A model generated the notes under the pieces. It ran no database searches and was not told the origin of the DNA. It saw only the letters and a program-made list of their open reading frames with translations. From Methanocella paludicola SANAE (GTDB taxonomy: Archaea > Halobacteriota > Methanocellia > Methanocellales > Methanocellaceae), in NCBI RefSeq assembly GCF_000011005.1, contig NC_013665.1, forward strand, positions 434,001 through 498,000: a stretch of DNA of 64,000 bases. Reading direction: 5' to 3'. A program made the translations under genes and the position numbers. Below are positions 1-8,137 of this stretch, one piece after another (within the stretch, counting starts at the first letter, position 1; every line of letters starts with the position of its first letter).

Positions 1-566
1 GCCAGTCCGAGGAGGCTCATGACCGTAGTGCCGATGCGCTCGCGGAACAGGTCGTTATCGTCCCGGATGGCGGGCCCGGGGGCGGCGAACGACTTCAAAA
101 TGGACACGGGGATGCCCGCGTTGCTGCCCGGCGTGTATATGCGCATCTCCGCCGCATCTCGTAAGCGCTGGATGCGCTCTCCGCCCTGGCCCCAGCTTGC
201 CAGCCCGTTCTTCCACATATCCGCCTGCTTAGCGGCATAATCCTCGGGCGACATGCCCTTCTGGCGGGCATCATCCACATTGATCCAGGGCAAAAAGTCC
301 TGGCCCCGAAGCTGAGGGAAAGTAAGCAATAAATTACACAGGTCGCCCTTAGGGTCGATGAGGATAGCAGGCACCCCATCGATGGCCGCCTCCTCGATCA
401 AAGAGATGCACAGCCCGGTCTTGCCGCTGCCCGTCATGCCTACGCACATGGCATGGGTCACCAGGTCTTTAGAATCATACAGCAGAAGCTCATCTTTCGC
501 TTTCTGGGCGCTCAGGTCGTAGGCCTTCCCCAGGTAAAAAGAACCTAATTTTTCGTAATCCTCCAT
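1..566 (-). CDS. DUF87/HerA-like ATP-binding protein, N-terminal part (truncated by window edge)
   Basis: The reading frame starts at the ATG at 566 and stays open to base 1, giving about 188 N-terminal residues; the remainder lies outside the window. A Walker A motif (GMTGSGKT) sits near residue 47 and is followed by a conserved IDPKGDL segment, the arrangement of HerA/FtsK-like DUF87 ATPases. Family members are usually several hundred residues and are predicted DNA- or polypeptide-translocating ATPases. The protein has no signal peptide, so it should be cytoplasmic. It is divergent from the racemase gene, with about 150 bp of AT-rich promoter space between. The exact substrate cannot be told from this part. 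Confidence 0.8.
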   Translation of the reverse strand, partial: MEDYEKLGSFYLGKAYDLSAQKAKDELLLYDSKDLVTHAMCVGMTGSGKTGLCISLIEEAAIDGVPAILIDPKGDLCNLLLTFPQLRGQDFLPWINVDDARQKGMSPEDYAAKQADMWKNGLASWGQGGERIQRLRDAAEMRIYTPGSNAGIPVSILKSFAAPGPAIRDDNDLFRERIGTTVMSLLGL

Positions 567-715
567 AACGCAAACACCCGCGCACGATGCTAGAGGAAGA
601 GTTAGAAGCGTATCCTATTAGTAGATTTTTATTTAGCTACAGCTCGCCCCTTATGGCAAAATATATCGTATCTGCAACGGTTCAGGCACTTACTCATAGA
701 TAAAAGGGCTGCAAC

Positions 716-1417
716 ATGAAAACAATAGGACTAATAGGCGGCATGAGCTGGGAATCGTCCATCGAGTATTATCGCATCATCAACGAGGCGGTCAGGGAAC
801 AAATGGGCGGTCTCCATTCCGCGCCCATCGTCATGCACTCGGTCGAGTTCGAGGACATAAGGGCGCTCCAGGATAAGGGGGAGTGGGCCGAACTTACGAA
901 TATCATGGCCGACATGGCCCGGGGCCTGAAGTGGGCCGGGGCGGACTTTATTCTTATATGCACGAACACCATGCACATCATGGCCGACGACGTCCAGAGG
1001 CGTGCGGGCATCGACGTTCTCCACATCGCCGACGCCACGGGCTTGGAAATACGGCGCGCCGGCCTCAAGAAGGTAGGGCTCCTGGGCACGAGGTTCACGA
1101 TGGAGAAGGACTTCTATACGGGGCGGCTTAAGGACGGGTTCGGCATCGAGGCCATCATCCCGGAAGAGGCCGAACGGCAGGAAGTCCACGACATCATCTT
1201 CAAAGAGCTGTGCGCCGGCGTCATCCGCCCTGAGTCTAAAGCGCGGCTAAAGGAGATCATCGCGGGCCTTAGCTCGAGGGGCGCCGAGGGCATTATCCTC
1301 GGGTGCACCGAGATACCCCTCATCATCGGCCAGGGCGACGTGCCACTGCCCGTTTTCGATACCACCCGCATTCACGCCATGGCCGCCGTCGGGCGAGCGA
1401 TGCCGCAGGCCGGGTAA
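716..1417 (+). CDS. Aspartate/glutamate racemase family protein
   Basis: A 233-residue protein of the cofactor-independent Asp/Glu racemase family. It opens with the IGLIGGMSWESS segment and carries the two catalytic-cysteine motifs in the expected places: CTNTMH (Cys82) and GCTEIPL (Cys197). Family knowledge: the two thiols deprotonate and reprotonate the alpha carbon, giving D-aspartate or D-glutamate. The length is normal for the family. It appears to be a single gene, followed about 75 bp later by a small membrane protein. Amino-acid specificity cannot be read from the sequence. Confidence 0.88.
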   Translation: MKTIGLIGGMSWESSIEYYRIINEAVREQMGGLHSAPIVMHSVEFEDIRALQDKGEWAELTNIMADMARGLKWAGADFILICTNTMHIMADDVQRRAGIDVLHIADATGLEIRRAGLKKVGLLGTRFTMEKDFYTGRLKDGFGIEAIIPEEAERQEVHDIIFKELCAGVIRPESKARLKEIIAGLSSRGAEGIILGCTEIPLIIGQGDVPLPVFDTTRIHAMAAVGRAMPQAG

Positions 1418-1493
1418 ACCCCCGCACGGGATTTTCCGGCACGGTTAAAACCCGCATAACCTTTTATAAGAAAGCGGATACATAGGGGCCAAC

Positions 1494-1712
1494 ATGGATA
1501 ATCTCACGCAAAGGCGCATCATCGCAGTCATCGGCATCATCATCGCGTTCGGAGGCCTCTGCTCATTCCTCTGGGGCATGCTTAATAAAGACTCAGTCCT
1601 CCAGCTCATCGGCTTCTTCTCCATCATCATCGCTTACGTGCTCATGCTGGCCGTCAAGAAGATACGGGAAAAGGGCATGGCTGAAAAGCAGCAGGAATCA
1701 AAAGTCGAATAG
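1494..1712 (+). CDS. Small two-helix membrane protein, unknown function
   Basis: A 72-residue protein with two hydrophobic stretches (about residues 9-28 and 35-53) and a charged, Lys/Glu-rich C-terminal tail. A purine-rich stretch before the ATG can serve as ribosome binding site. I do not recognise the family. Its last 15 bases overlap the end of the convergent rfcL gene, so the two transcripts must run into each other. It resembles the small membrane proteins that are abundant in methanogen genomes. Confidence 0.6.
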   Translation: MDNLTQRRIIAVIGIIIAFGGLCSFLWGMLNKDSVLQLIGFFSIIIAYVLMLAVKKIREKGMAEKQQESKVE

Positions 1713-3218
1713 TGTGCGCTGTCTTTTTGGCTCGGAAGGCGCTTCTTCTTTTTTTGGCTCTTCCACTAGAGGCTCGACGACTATGGCCGGGGCCGGTACC
1801 TCGCCGCCGTCCCTCGCCGTCTTGCGCTTCCGCTTCGGCTTAGGGGCCGGCTCCGCCGCGGGCTCTGCTGCCGTCTCTTCCACCTTATGGGCTGACGGCT
1901 CCTTCGGTGCAAAACGCGCGAAAACATCGATCTCGTGCTCGACCTCCTTCTCGATGAGGTCCCGGGACTTTTCGTATACCTTACCCACCTTTTTCGAGGA
2001 CTTCTCCGCATCCAGGAGGAACGCTATCTCGTCCTCCTCCAGCTTGAGCCTCGCCGTAATGCCGACGGCGTAGCCCTCGTCCCTGAATAGCACGCGTAAA
2101 AGCGGTATGAAGACAGCCCGCGCCTCCCTTTTGGACGTGTGGCAGTACTTGCCGATCTTCGCGGCGAGCGAGTCCCGGACGGCCCTGGTGCCCCTGGCCC
2201 TGCCGAGCTTCTGCCAGTACGTCGGGGCGCTGTACTTCGAGTAGCCCCCGTAGCGGCGCTTTCTGGCGCGGTTCACGCCGGCCACCATCATGAACGAGGC
2301 GTAGCGCCACATGCCGTAGTCCATGCGCCGCCTGACCCGGGCAAGGAACAGGTCCGCCTTCGAAAGGGCATCGAAGCCCCTCTCGAGGTCGCCGTCATGG
2401 TACTCCCGCGGGAGGTTCTCGTCCACCCACCCGATAAGGTCCTCGGGGCTCTCGTCCAGGTCCATTACCGCTCTCCGGGCCTTCCCGGGGTCGTCTCCCC
2501 GGAAGATGAGGCCCATCACCTTAAAAATCGATTCCGGCACGTCCCGCTCGCCCGTGGAAACGTCGGCGAGCGTCACCTCTTCCCGGCCCATGGCCGCGGC
2601 CTGCAGGTCGTTGATGGCCGACCTCATGTCGTTCGTGCGCTCTGCGATCTTCATGAGCGCCTCGGGCTGGCACTTGATGTTCTCGGCCGCGCATATCTTT
2701 TTTAGGGCTTTCACGATAGAGGTGCTAAGCAATGCCCTGAACTGGATGGGCTCTGCCGCGTCCCTGAGCGGTTTCGAGAGCGCATAAAAGTCATTCGCGA
2801 TCAGGATAATAGGCTGATTAGTATTCTTAATGACATTGATAATGGCAGCCTCTCCGCCGCGGTCGTAATTGCCGTGGAGGTTATCGGCCTCGTCCAGGAT
2901 GAGCAGGCGCCTCTCGTTAGTGCCCCCGAAGGTGCCCGTCTTCGAGGCGGAGCCGGCGACTTTATTGATGGCGTCCTTTGTTCGCTGGTCCGAGGCGTTC
3001 ATCTCGATGTAGTCCCAGCCCATGTCGTGAGCGAGCGCTAATGCGGCCGAGGTCTTACCGATGCCCGGGCCTCCGTAGAGGATGGCGGCCTTTTTGCCGG
3101 AGCCGAATGTCTCGGCCCACTTCCTGAGGGCCTTCACGGCGGCGTCGTTGCCAAGCACGCCGGACAGCGAGACGGGCCTGTACTTCTCCGCCCAGTCCAT
3201 GCAGCGCTCTTCGCTCAT
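1698..3218 (-). CDS. rfcL: Replication factor C large subunit (clamp loader)
   Basis: A 506-residue AAA+ ATPase. Walker A GGPGIGKTS is at residues 49-57, Walker B LILDEAD at 106-112, and the N-terminal WAEKYRP box typical of RFC subunits is present. The C-terminal third is Lys/Glu/Pro rich and ends in QRTLFDF, a PCNA-interacting (PIP) box at the extreme C-terminus, as known for archaeal RFC-L. The protein loads the PCNA sliding clamp together with the small subunit, which is not in this window. It is divergent from the methanogenesis marker 2 gene. Confidence 0.96.
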   Translation of the reverse strand: MSEERCMDWAEKYRPVSLSGVLGNDAAVKALRKWAETFGSGKKAAILYGGPGIGKTSAALALAHDMGWDYIEMNASDQRTKDAINKVAGSASKTGTFGGTNERRLLILDEADNLHGNYDRGGEAAIINVIKNTNQPIILIANDFYALSKPLRDAAEPIQFRALLSTSIVKALKKICAAENIKCQPEALMKIAERTNDMRSAINDLQAAAMGREEVTLADVSTGERDVPESIFKVMGLIFRGDDPGKARRAVMDLDESPEDLIGWVDENLPREYHDGDLERGFDALSKADLFLARVRRRMDYGMWRYASFMMVAGVNRARKRRYGGYSKYSAPTYWQKLGRARGTRAVRDSLAAKIGKYCHTSKREARAVFIPLLRVLFRDEGYAVGITARLKLEEDEIAFLLDAEKSSKKVGKVYEKSRDLIEKEVEHEIDVFARFAPKEPSAHKVEETAAEPAAEPAPKPKRKRKTARDGGEVPAPAIVVEPLVEEPKKEEAPSEPKRQRTLFDF

Positions 3219-3335
3219 CGAATCTAAGATGCTTCGCGTAGAGATTAATACTTTGCGAGCCCGCAGGGGACGATATATTTAAAAAGCATTAAAAACAATA
3301 GGCAGACAATAGGCATATTACATGGAGAGACTTGC

Positions 3336-4322
3336 TTGAAACTCGAGATACTTGCAGGGGCGCTTCGCGATTATCTGGGAACTACCCGCAAGCACACCAT
3401 TAAAAACATCGTTGGCATCTTCGACGAGAAGGGCACGAACCCCTCGTTCGGCGAGGACGCCGCCATCATCGATAACGGCGAGTACGCTTTACTATTAGCG
3501 GCCGACGGCATCTGGGACAAGCTCATGAGGGTCGACCCCGAGTGGTCCGGGTACTGCTCGGTGCTCGTCAACGTCCATGACATCGCCGCCATGGGCGGCA
3601 GGCCCCTGGGCATGGTGGACGTATTTTCCTCTAACTCCGACGAGATCACGCAGCGAGTCTTAAAGGGGATGAAGGCCGGCATCGATAAGTTCGGCGTGCC
3701 CATCGTGGGCGGCCACGTGCACCCCGACACTCCTTATGCGGCCCTCGACGTGGCCATCCTGGGCATCGCGAAAAAGGATACGGTCATTTACAGCAGCACG
3801 GCGAAGCCGGGCGACGACGTAGTCCTGGCCATCGACATGGACGGCCGGGTCCACCCCTCCTGTGACCTCAACTGGGACACGACGTTCCTGAAGGACGCCT
3901 CCATCGTAAGGCAGCAGGTCGGTTCCATGGTGGAGCTTGCCGAAAGGAAGATGCTCACGGCTGGCAAGGACGTCAGCAACCCCGGCATCATCGGGACGCT
4001 GGGCATGCTCCTCGAAGTCTCTGGCGTGGGCGCCGACGTGGACATGAGCGCCATGCCGAAGCCTGAGAGCCTCGAATGGGAGCACTGGCTCAAGATGTAC
4101 CCGGGCATGGGCTTTATCGTGACCTGCAAGCCTGAGAACACGGAGCAAGTCCTTGACATTTACCGGAACCACAAGCTTAATGCTACAAAGGTCGGTAAGA
4201 TAGTCTCCGCCCCCCGCCTCGACCTCGTCAAAGGCAAGGAGAGGGCCACGGTGTTCGACTTCACGAAGCACGAGATCACCGGGCTCGGGCCTGCCAGGGG
4301 CCGGTGGTGCAATAATCACTAA
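3336..4322 (+). CDS. Methanogenesis marker protein 2 (AIR synthase/ThiL-like fold)
   Basis: A 328-residue protein of the PurM/ThiL (AIR synthase-related) superfamily, matching the methanogenesis marker 2 pattern as I know it: FGEDAAII near the N-terminus, the VNVHDIAAMGG segment, GGHVHPDTPY, and SNPGIIGTLGML toward the C-terminus. The family is confined to methanogens and relatives; its biochemical role is not established, though the fold suggests an ATP-dependent phosphotransfer or amidation. The start is a TTG with GGAGAG six bases upstream; the nearby ATG at 3322 closes after five codons, so the TTG is preferred. The next gene follows after 9 bp, implying co-transcription. Confidence 0.85.
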   Translation: MKLEILAGALRDYLGTTRKHTIKNIVGIFDEKGTNPSFGEDAAIIDNGEYALLLAADGIWDKLMRVDPEWSGYCSVLVNVHDIAAMGGRPLGMVDVFSSNSDEITQRVLKGMKAGIDKFGVPIVGGHVHPDTPYAALDVAILGIAKKDTVIYSSTAKPGDDVVLAIDMDGRVHPSCDLNWDTTFLKDASIVRQQVGSMVELAERKMLTAGKDVSNPGIIGTLGMLLEVSGVGADVDMSAMPKPESLEWEHWLKMYPGMGFIVTCKPENTEQVLDIYRNHKLNATKVGKIVSAPRLDLVKGKERATVFDFTKHEITGLGPARGRWCNNH

Positions 4323-4331
4323 GGTGTATCA

Positions 4332-5345
4332 ATGGCAAAGAAAGTCGCAGTCATCAAAGGGGACGGCGTAGGCCCCGAACTGACCGATCTGATGATGAAA
4401 ACCGTTAAGGCGGCCGGCTCTAAGGCGGGCTTCGTCGAGTGCGAGGCCGGCGCCGGCTGGTGGGAGAAGCACGGCGGCAACAGCCTTATCCCTGAGGAGA
4501 CCTGGAAAGCTCTTTCTAACACGGATGCCTGTTTTAAGGGCCCCACCACGACTCCCGGAGGCGCGGGCTCCCCGAAGAGCGTCGCCGTCTCCATTCGCCA
4601 GAAGTTCGACCTGTACGCGAACGTCCGGCCGATCAAGTCCTATAAAGGCACTGCCGCTCCGCTGGGCGAAGTCGACTTCGTCTGCGTGCGTGAGGGCACC
4701 GAAGGCCTCTATGTGGGCGAGGAAGTCCAGCTCACCGACGACGTTTATATCGCTATCAGAAAGATCACCCGCCCCTCCTGCCGGCGCATCGCGAAGTACG
4801 CCTTCGAGGAGGCAAAGCGCCGGAAGTGGAAGTCGGTCGTGGCGATCCACAAGAGCAATATCTTAAAGAAGACCGACGGCGCCTTCCTCGAGGAGTGCGA
4901 GGCCGTGAAAAAACAGTACAAGGGCATCGAGCTCGAGGAGTACCACGTCGATAACGTGGCCCAGCAGCTCATCAAGAATCCCGCTAACTATAACCAGAAA
5001 GTGCTCCTGTCGACTAACCTTTTCATGGATATCCTGAGCGAGGAGTGCTCGTCCCTGGTCGGCAGCATCGGCTTAATTTATAGCGCGAATATCGGCGACA
5101 AGTATGCCATGTTCGAGCCGGCCCACGGCAGCGCTCCGAAGTACGCTGGCATGGATAAGGTCAACCCGGTGGCGACGGTGCTCGCCGGCGCCTGGATGAT
5201 CGATTACCTGGGCGAGAAGAAGCAGTCCCAGGCGATCTTTAAGGCGACGGAGAAGGTCATCGCCGAGAAGAAGCACGTCACCTATGACATGGGCGGTAAG
5301 GCGAAGTCGAGCCAGATGGTGGATGCTATCATAAAGCACCTGTAA
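4332..5345 (+). CDS. Isocitrate/isopropylmalate dehydrogenase family protein
   Basis: A 337-residue beta-decarboxylating dehydrogenase. The N-terminal IKGDGVGPE motif, the central active-site arginines and Tyr, and the C-terminal nucleotide-binding FEPAHGSAPKYAG segment are all present. The HGSAPKYAG loop is typical of NAD-type isocitrate or homoisocitrate dehydrogenases. Substrate (isocitrate, isopropylmalate or homoisocitrate) cannot be fixed by eye. A Re-citrate-synthase-like gene at 13.4 kb makes isocitrate a reasonable guess. It follows methanogenesis marker 2 by 9 bp. Confidence 0.85.
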   Translation: MAKKVAVIKGDGVGPELTDLMMKTVKAAGSKAGFVECEAGAGWWEKHGGNSLIPEETWKALSNTDACFKGPTTTPGGAGSPKSVAVSIRQKFDLYANVRPIKSYKGTAAPLGEVDFVCVREGTEGLYVGEEVQLTDDVYIAIRKITRPSCRRIAKYAFEEAKRRKWKSVVAIHKSNILKKTDGAFLEECEAVKKQYKGIELEEYHVDNVAQQLIKNPANYNQKVLLSTNLFMDILSEECSSLVGSIGLIYSANIGDKYAMFEPAHGSAPKYAGMDKVNPVATVLAGAWMIDYLGEKKQSQAIFKATEKVIAEKKHVTYDMGGKAKSSQMVDAIIKHL

Positions 5346-5413
5346 CCTGCAGGTGCATTTTTAATTTTATGCTGTGTTGTATTAGCCTTAATTATCGGAG
5401 CAGACCCCGTTTT

Positions 5414-5480
5414 TAAGCTCGCGAAGAGGTACAAGTCCGCGAAGACTGTTCTAGCTCGAAGACCGCGAAGCGGACTTTAA
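5414..5480 (+). repeat. Solo, degenerate D-family repeat arm between convergent genes
   Basis: The intergenic space between the dehydrogenase and pgk holds a stretch beginning TAAGCTCGCGAAG and continuing with spaced CCGCGAAG units. It resembles, with substitutions, the 85 bp inverted arms that flank the GxxExxY gene at 57.1-57.7 kb, but only one arm is present. AAGTCCGC (about 5434-5441) and GCGGACTT (5470-5477) can pair, so the segment can also form a hairpin that might help terminate both convergent transcripts. Confidence 0.6.
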
Positions 5481-5526
5481 AGCATGGATGAGATGATATT
5501 AATTCAACACAGTAAATTTAAAAAGG

Positions 5527-6765
5527 TCAGTGGGTCTTAGCACCCACATGCTCCATCATCCTCTTTTTAGCAGCCTTCAGCGCGTCGATGGCGGGCATGG
5601 GCTTGCCGCTCAGGAAGTCGATGGCCGCGCCGCCACCGGTGGAGACGTGCGTGATCTTGTCCTCGATGCCCATCTCCTCGACGGCCGCGGAGCTGTGGCC
5701 CCCGCCGACCACGGAGAACTTCGCCTTCGTCGCCGCCATGAGAATATCGCGGGTCCCGGTGCCAAATTCGGGGTTCTCGAAGACGCCCGCAGGGCCGTTC
5801 AATATGACCTTATCAGAGTGACGGATGATGTCCGAGAAGTTGGCGATGGTCTCGTGGCCGATGTCCATGATCGGGTAATCGGCGGGAAGCTGCCGGACGT
5901 TTATCTCGACGCGCTTGCCGTCCTTGTTGATGGCCACGTCGCTGGGCATTAAAATCTTACCGTCGAACTTCTGGAGGACCTCCTTTGCATTAGGGATCTC
6001 GCCCGTGAGCTCGTTCTTCTCCAGGAACTCGTAGTTGGGATTGCCGATGTTCATGCCGCTCGCGGCCAGGAACACGTTGGCGACGACGCCCGTGACGAGC
6101 ACGCGGCTGGCGATGCCCTTCTCCAGCACGTTCTTCGTGACACTGATGCTGTCGTCCACCTTTGCGCCGCCTAAGACATATACGACCTCGCCGCCTCCGC
6201 GAAGGGCCTCGGTCAGCGAGTCGATCTCCTTCTGCATGAGCTTGCCCGAGCCCGATGGGAGTATGGGCGTGAAGCCCACGAGCGAGTCCTGTGAGCGGTG
6301 GGAGGCGCCGAACGCGTCGTTTAGGAAGACCTGGGCCAGCGGGGCGAGCTTCTTGACCATCACGGTCTTCGCGGCCGCCTCGGGTTTCAGTTCAAGCACT
6401 TCCTCGGAATAAAAGCGGACGTTCTCGAGCATGACGATGTCGCCGGGCTCGGCCTCGACGATGGCCGCCCGGGCGTGGGAGCCGAAAATATCGTCGACGT
6501 AGTGGACGCTCTGCTTCACGTAGCGCTGCAGGCGCTTCGCGTGCTGCTCCATCGTGGTGAAGTCCTTCTTGCCGGGCCGGCTCTGGTGAGCGATGAGGAC
6601 GACCTTCGAGCCCTCGAGGCCCTTGATCGTGGGCACGCTCTCCCGGATACGCTTATCGTCGAGTATCTTCCCGTCGGGCCCTATGGGCGAGTTGAATTCC
6701 GCTCGTAATATCACGGTCTTTCCATCAAGGTCAAAGTCATCCATCGTACAATAATCGCGGTCCAT
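5527..6765 (-). CDS. pgk: Phosphoglycerate kinase
   Basis: A 412-residue archaeal-type phosphoglycerate kinase, which interconverts 1,3-bisphosphoglycerate + ADP and 3-phosphoglycerate + ATP in the cytoplasm. N-terminal substrate-binding residues are seen in ILRAEFNSP and AHQSRPG; the hinge and nucleotide domain show LGGAKVDDS, LNGPAGVFE and the C-terminal VGGGHSSAA loop. The gene stands alone between a convergent dehydrogenase and a divergent membrane-anchored protein. In a methanogen it most likely serves gluconeogenesis and glycogen metabolism. Confidence 0.97.
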   Translation of the reverse strand: MDRDYCTMDDFDLDGKTVILRAEFNSPIGPDGKILDDKRIRESVPTIKGLEGSKVVLIAHQSRPGKKDFTTMEQHAKRLQRYVKQSVHYVDDIFGSHARAAIVEAEPGDIVMLENVRFYSEEVLELKPEAAAKTVMVKKLAPLAQVFLNDAFGASHRSQDSLVGFTPILPSGSGKLMQKEIDSLTEALRGGGEVVYVLGGAKVDDSISVTKNVLEKGIASRVLVTGVVANVFLAASGMNIGNPNYEFLEKNELTGEIPNAKEVLQKFDGKILMPSDVAINKDGKRVEINVRQLPADYPIMDIGHETIANFSDIIRHSDKVILNGPAGVFENPEFGTGTRDILMAATKAKFSVVGGGHSSAAVEEMGIEDKITHVSTGGGAAIDFLSGKPMPAIDALKAAKKRMMEHVGAKTH

Positions 6766-6940
6766 GCGCTCTACATCCCATGCATATTTAGTCGATATTG
6801 TTATATGATTTTCTCGGGGTTTGTTGTGCCGCCGTTGCTATCGGCTGCCGAGTAAACGGTTGAATAGTATTATTAGGCTCTTAAAAACATAAAGGCTCCG
6901 GCAAACTTTATTTATAAGGCAGGCCATACGCCGGTTTATC

Positions 6941-7555
6941 ATGACCCTGTGGAAGCCGGCGGCCGTCCTGGCGTTATTCGCTGCTATGCTCTTTATCGGC
7001 TACTTCTGGCCATTCCAGATCTGGCTCGACGACGTGAGGCCGCACCTTCCGGAGTCGCTCGACGACTGGGTGCAGAGCATCCTGGACCGTCTTCCGCCCG
7101 ACAAGGACAAGAACCTCAAGCTTCCCCTGCCCGAAGTGAAGTACGAATGCGACTTTTATTACGATCCTGTCGTTGGTACGGGCGAGTTTAATTCCACGCA
7201 GTGGATCTTGAATAATACGGCGTCCGATGACAAGTTCGTTGCCGACATCTTCGGGGCCGAGCTTATCATGGGGATGACGTGCCGGGTCTCTACCGTTGGA
7301 GGCGACTGGGCCAACGCCCCAGATCCCATCAGCATGATGGTCCACACCAATGACATTTACAAGACGGACAACGCCACCTACGCGTACGAGCTTGCGAAGA
7401 TGGAGAAGGCCGACTACGTGTTTTTACCGTACAGGGGCCTATACACCGGCTGGTGGGTGCCCAAGGAAGAGGTAAATTACACGAAATTCAATGATACCCG
7501 GTACTTCGAGCAGGTATTCGCAGAAGATAACGTCACTATTTACCGTATTCTATAA
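6941..7555 (+). CDS. Membrane-anchored extracytoplasmic protein, resembles the C-terminal domain of ArnT/STT3-like glycosyltransferases
   Basis: A 204-residue protein with one N-terminal membrane segment (about residues 7-25) and an otherwise soluble, presumably extracellular domain with several N-x-S/T sequons. The run of features FNSTQWILNNT, then CRVST, then YVFLPYR and a terminal VTIYRIL recalls the soluble C-terminal domain of polytopic lipid-dependent glycosyltransferases, but the multi-spanning catalytic part is absent. A TTTATTTATA box about 25 bp upstream of the ATG suggests a leaderless or near-leaderless transcript. Function unknown; the domain assignment is by pattern only. Confidence 0.6.
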   Translation: MTLWKPAAVLALFAAMLFIGYFWPFQIWLDDVRPHLPESLDDWVQSILDRLPPDKDKNLKLPLPEVKYECDFYYDPVVGTGEFNSTQWILNNTASDDKFVADIFGAELIMGMTCRVSTVGGDWANAPDPISMMVHTNDIYKTDNATYAYELAKMEKADYVFLPYRGLYTGWWVPKEEVNYTKFNDTRYFEQVFAEDNVTIYRIL

Positions 7556-7691
7556 TGAGATCCATCTCCTTTTTAGGTCGTGGGCAGGATTATCCTGCCT
7601 TATTATCTGCATGGTTCAATATGGATCTGACTACAAAGTACCGTGCTTACTCTTCGTCCTTGTTTATTCAATGCGAGGCACGTACAGCCCT

Positions 7692-8010
7692 CCGGTTGGT
7701 AACACGAAAACACGAATTCTTTTTATATCCCACGTAAGGGCACGAAATGCACGAAGGTACATGCTTTGGCATTTAAAACACGAAACAACCTCCCTAAGGG
7801 CCCTAAAACTCTAAAGGATTAAAACTCAAGAGAAAGCATGATTTGCCCATAATAAGTATAAAGTTCATGCCGTCTCTTGTGTTTCAATCTTTGGAGTTTT
7901 AGGGCCCTTAGGGAGGTTGTTTCGTGTTTTGAACACCAGGCATGAGCTTGGTGATTTTGTGTCTTACGTGGGATATAAAAAGTCTTTCGTGGTTTCGTGA
8001 TACCGACCGG
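7692..8010. repeat. Family A long palindromic element, copy 1
   Basis: The 582 bp gap between two convergent genes is mostly one long palindrome. Ends are CCGGTTGGTA (7692-7701) and TACCGACCGG (8001-8010). Within it 7720-7738 pairs perfectly with 7963-7981 (19 bp), and 7775-7811 pairs perfectly with 7894-7930 (37 bp). Two further copies occur at about 19.13-19.44 and 54.46-54.77 kb, with similarity reaching some tens of bases past the ends. Reading frames across it are not conserved between copies, so it is not a gene. Confidence 0.9.
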
Positions 8011-8137
8011 GGGATTCAACTCCACAGGATACACAGCATAGGAACGATATGTAAGAAACCAGAAGCATGCGCCAGTTTATAAAAACGGAGAAGAACTAAA
8101 AAGATAAATGGGAGCCGCTCGAAGCGGCACCCTGAAT

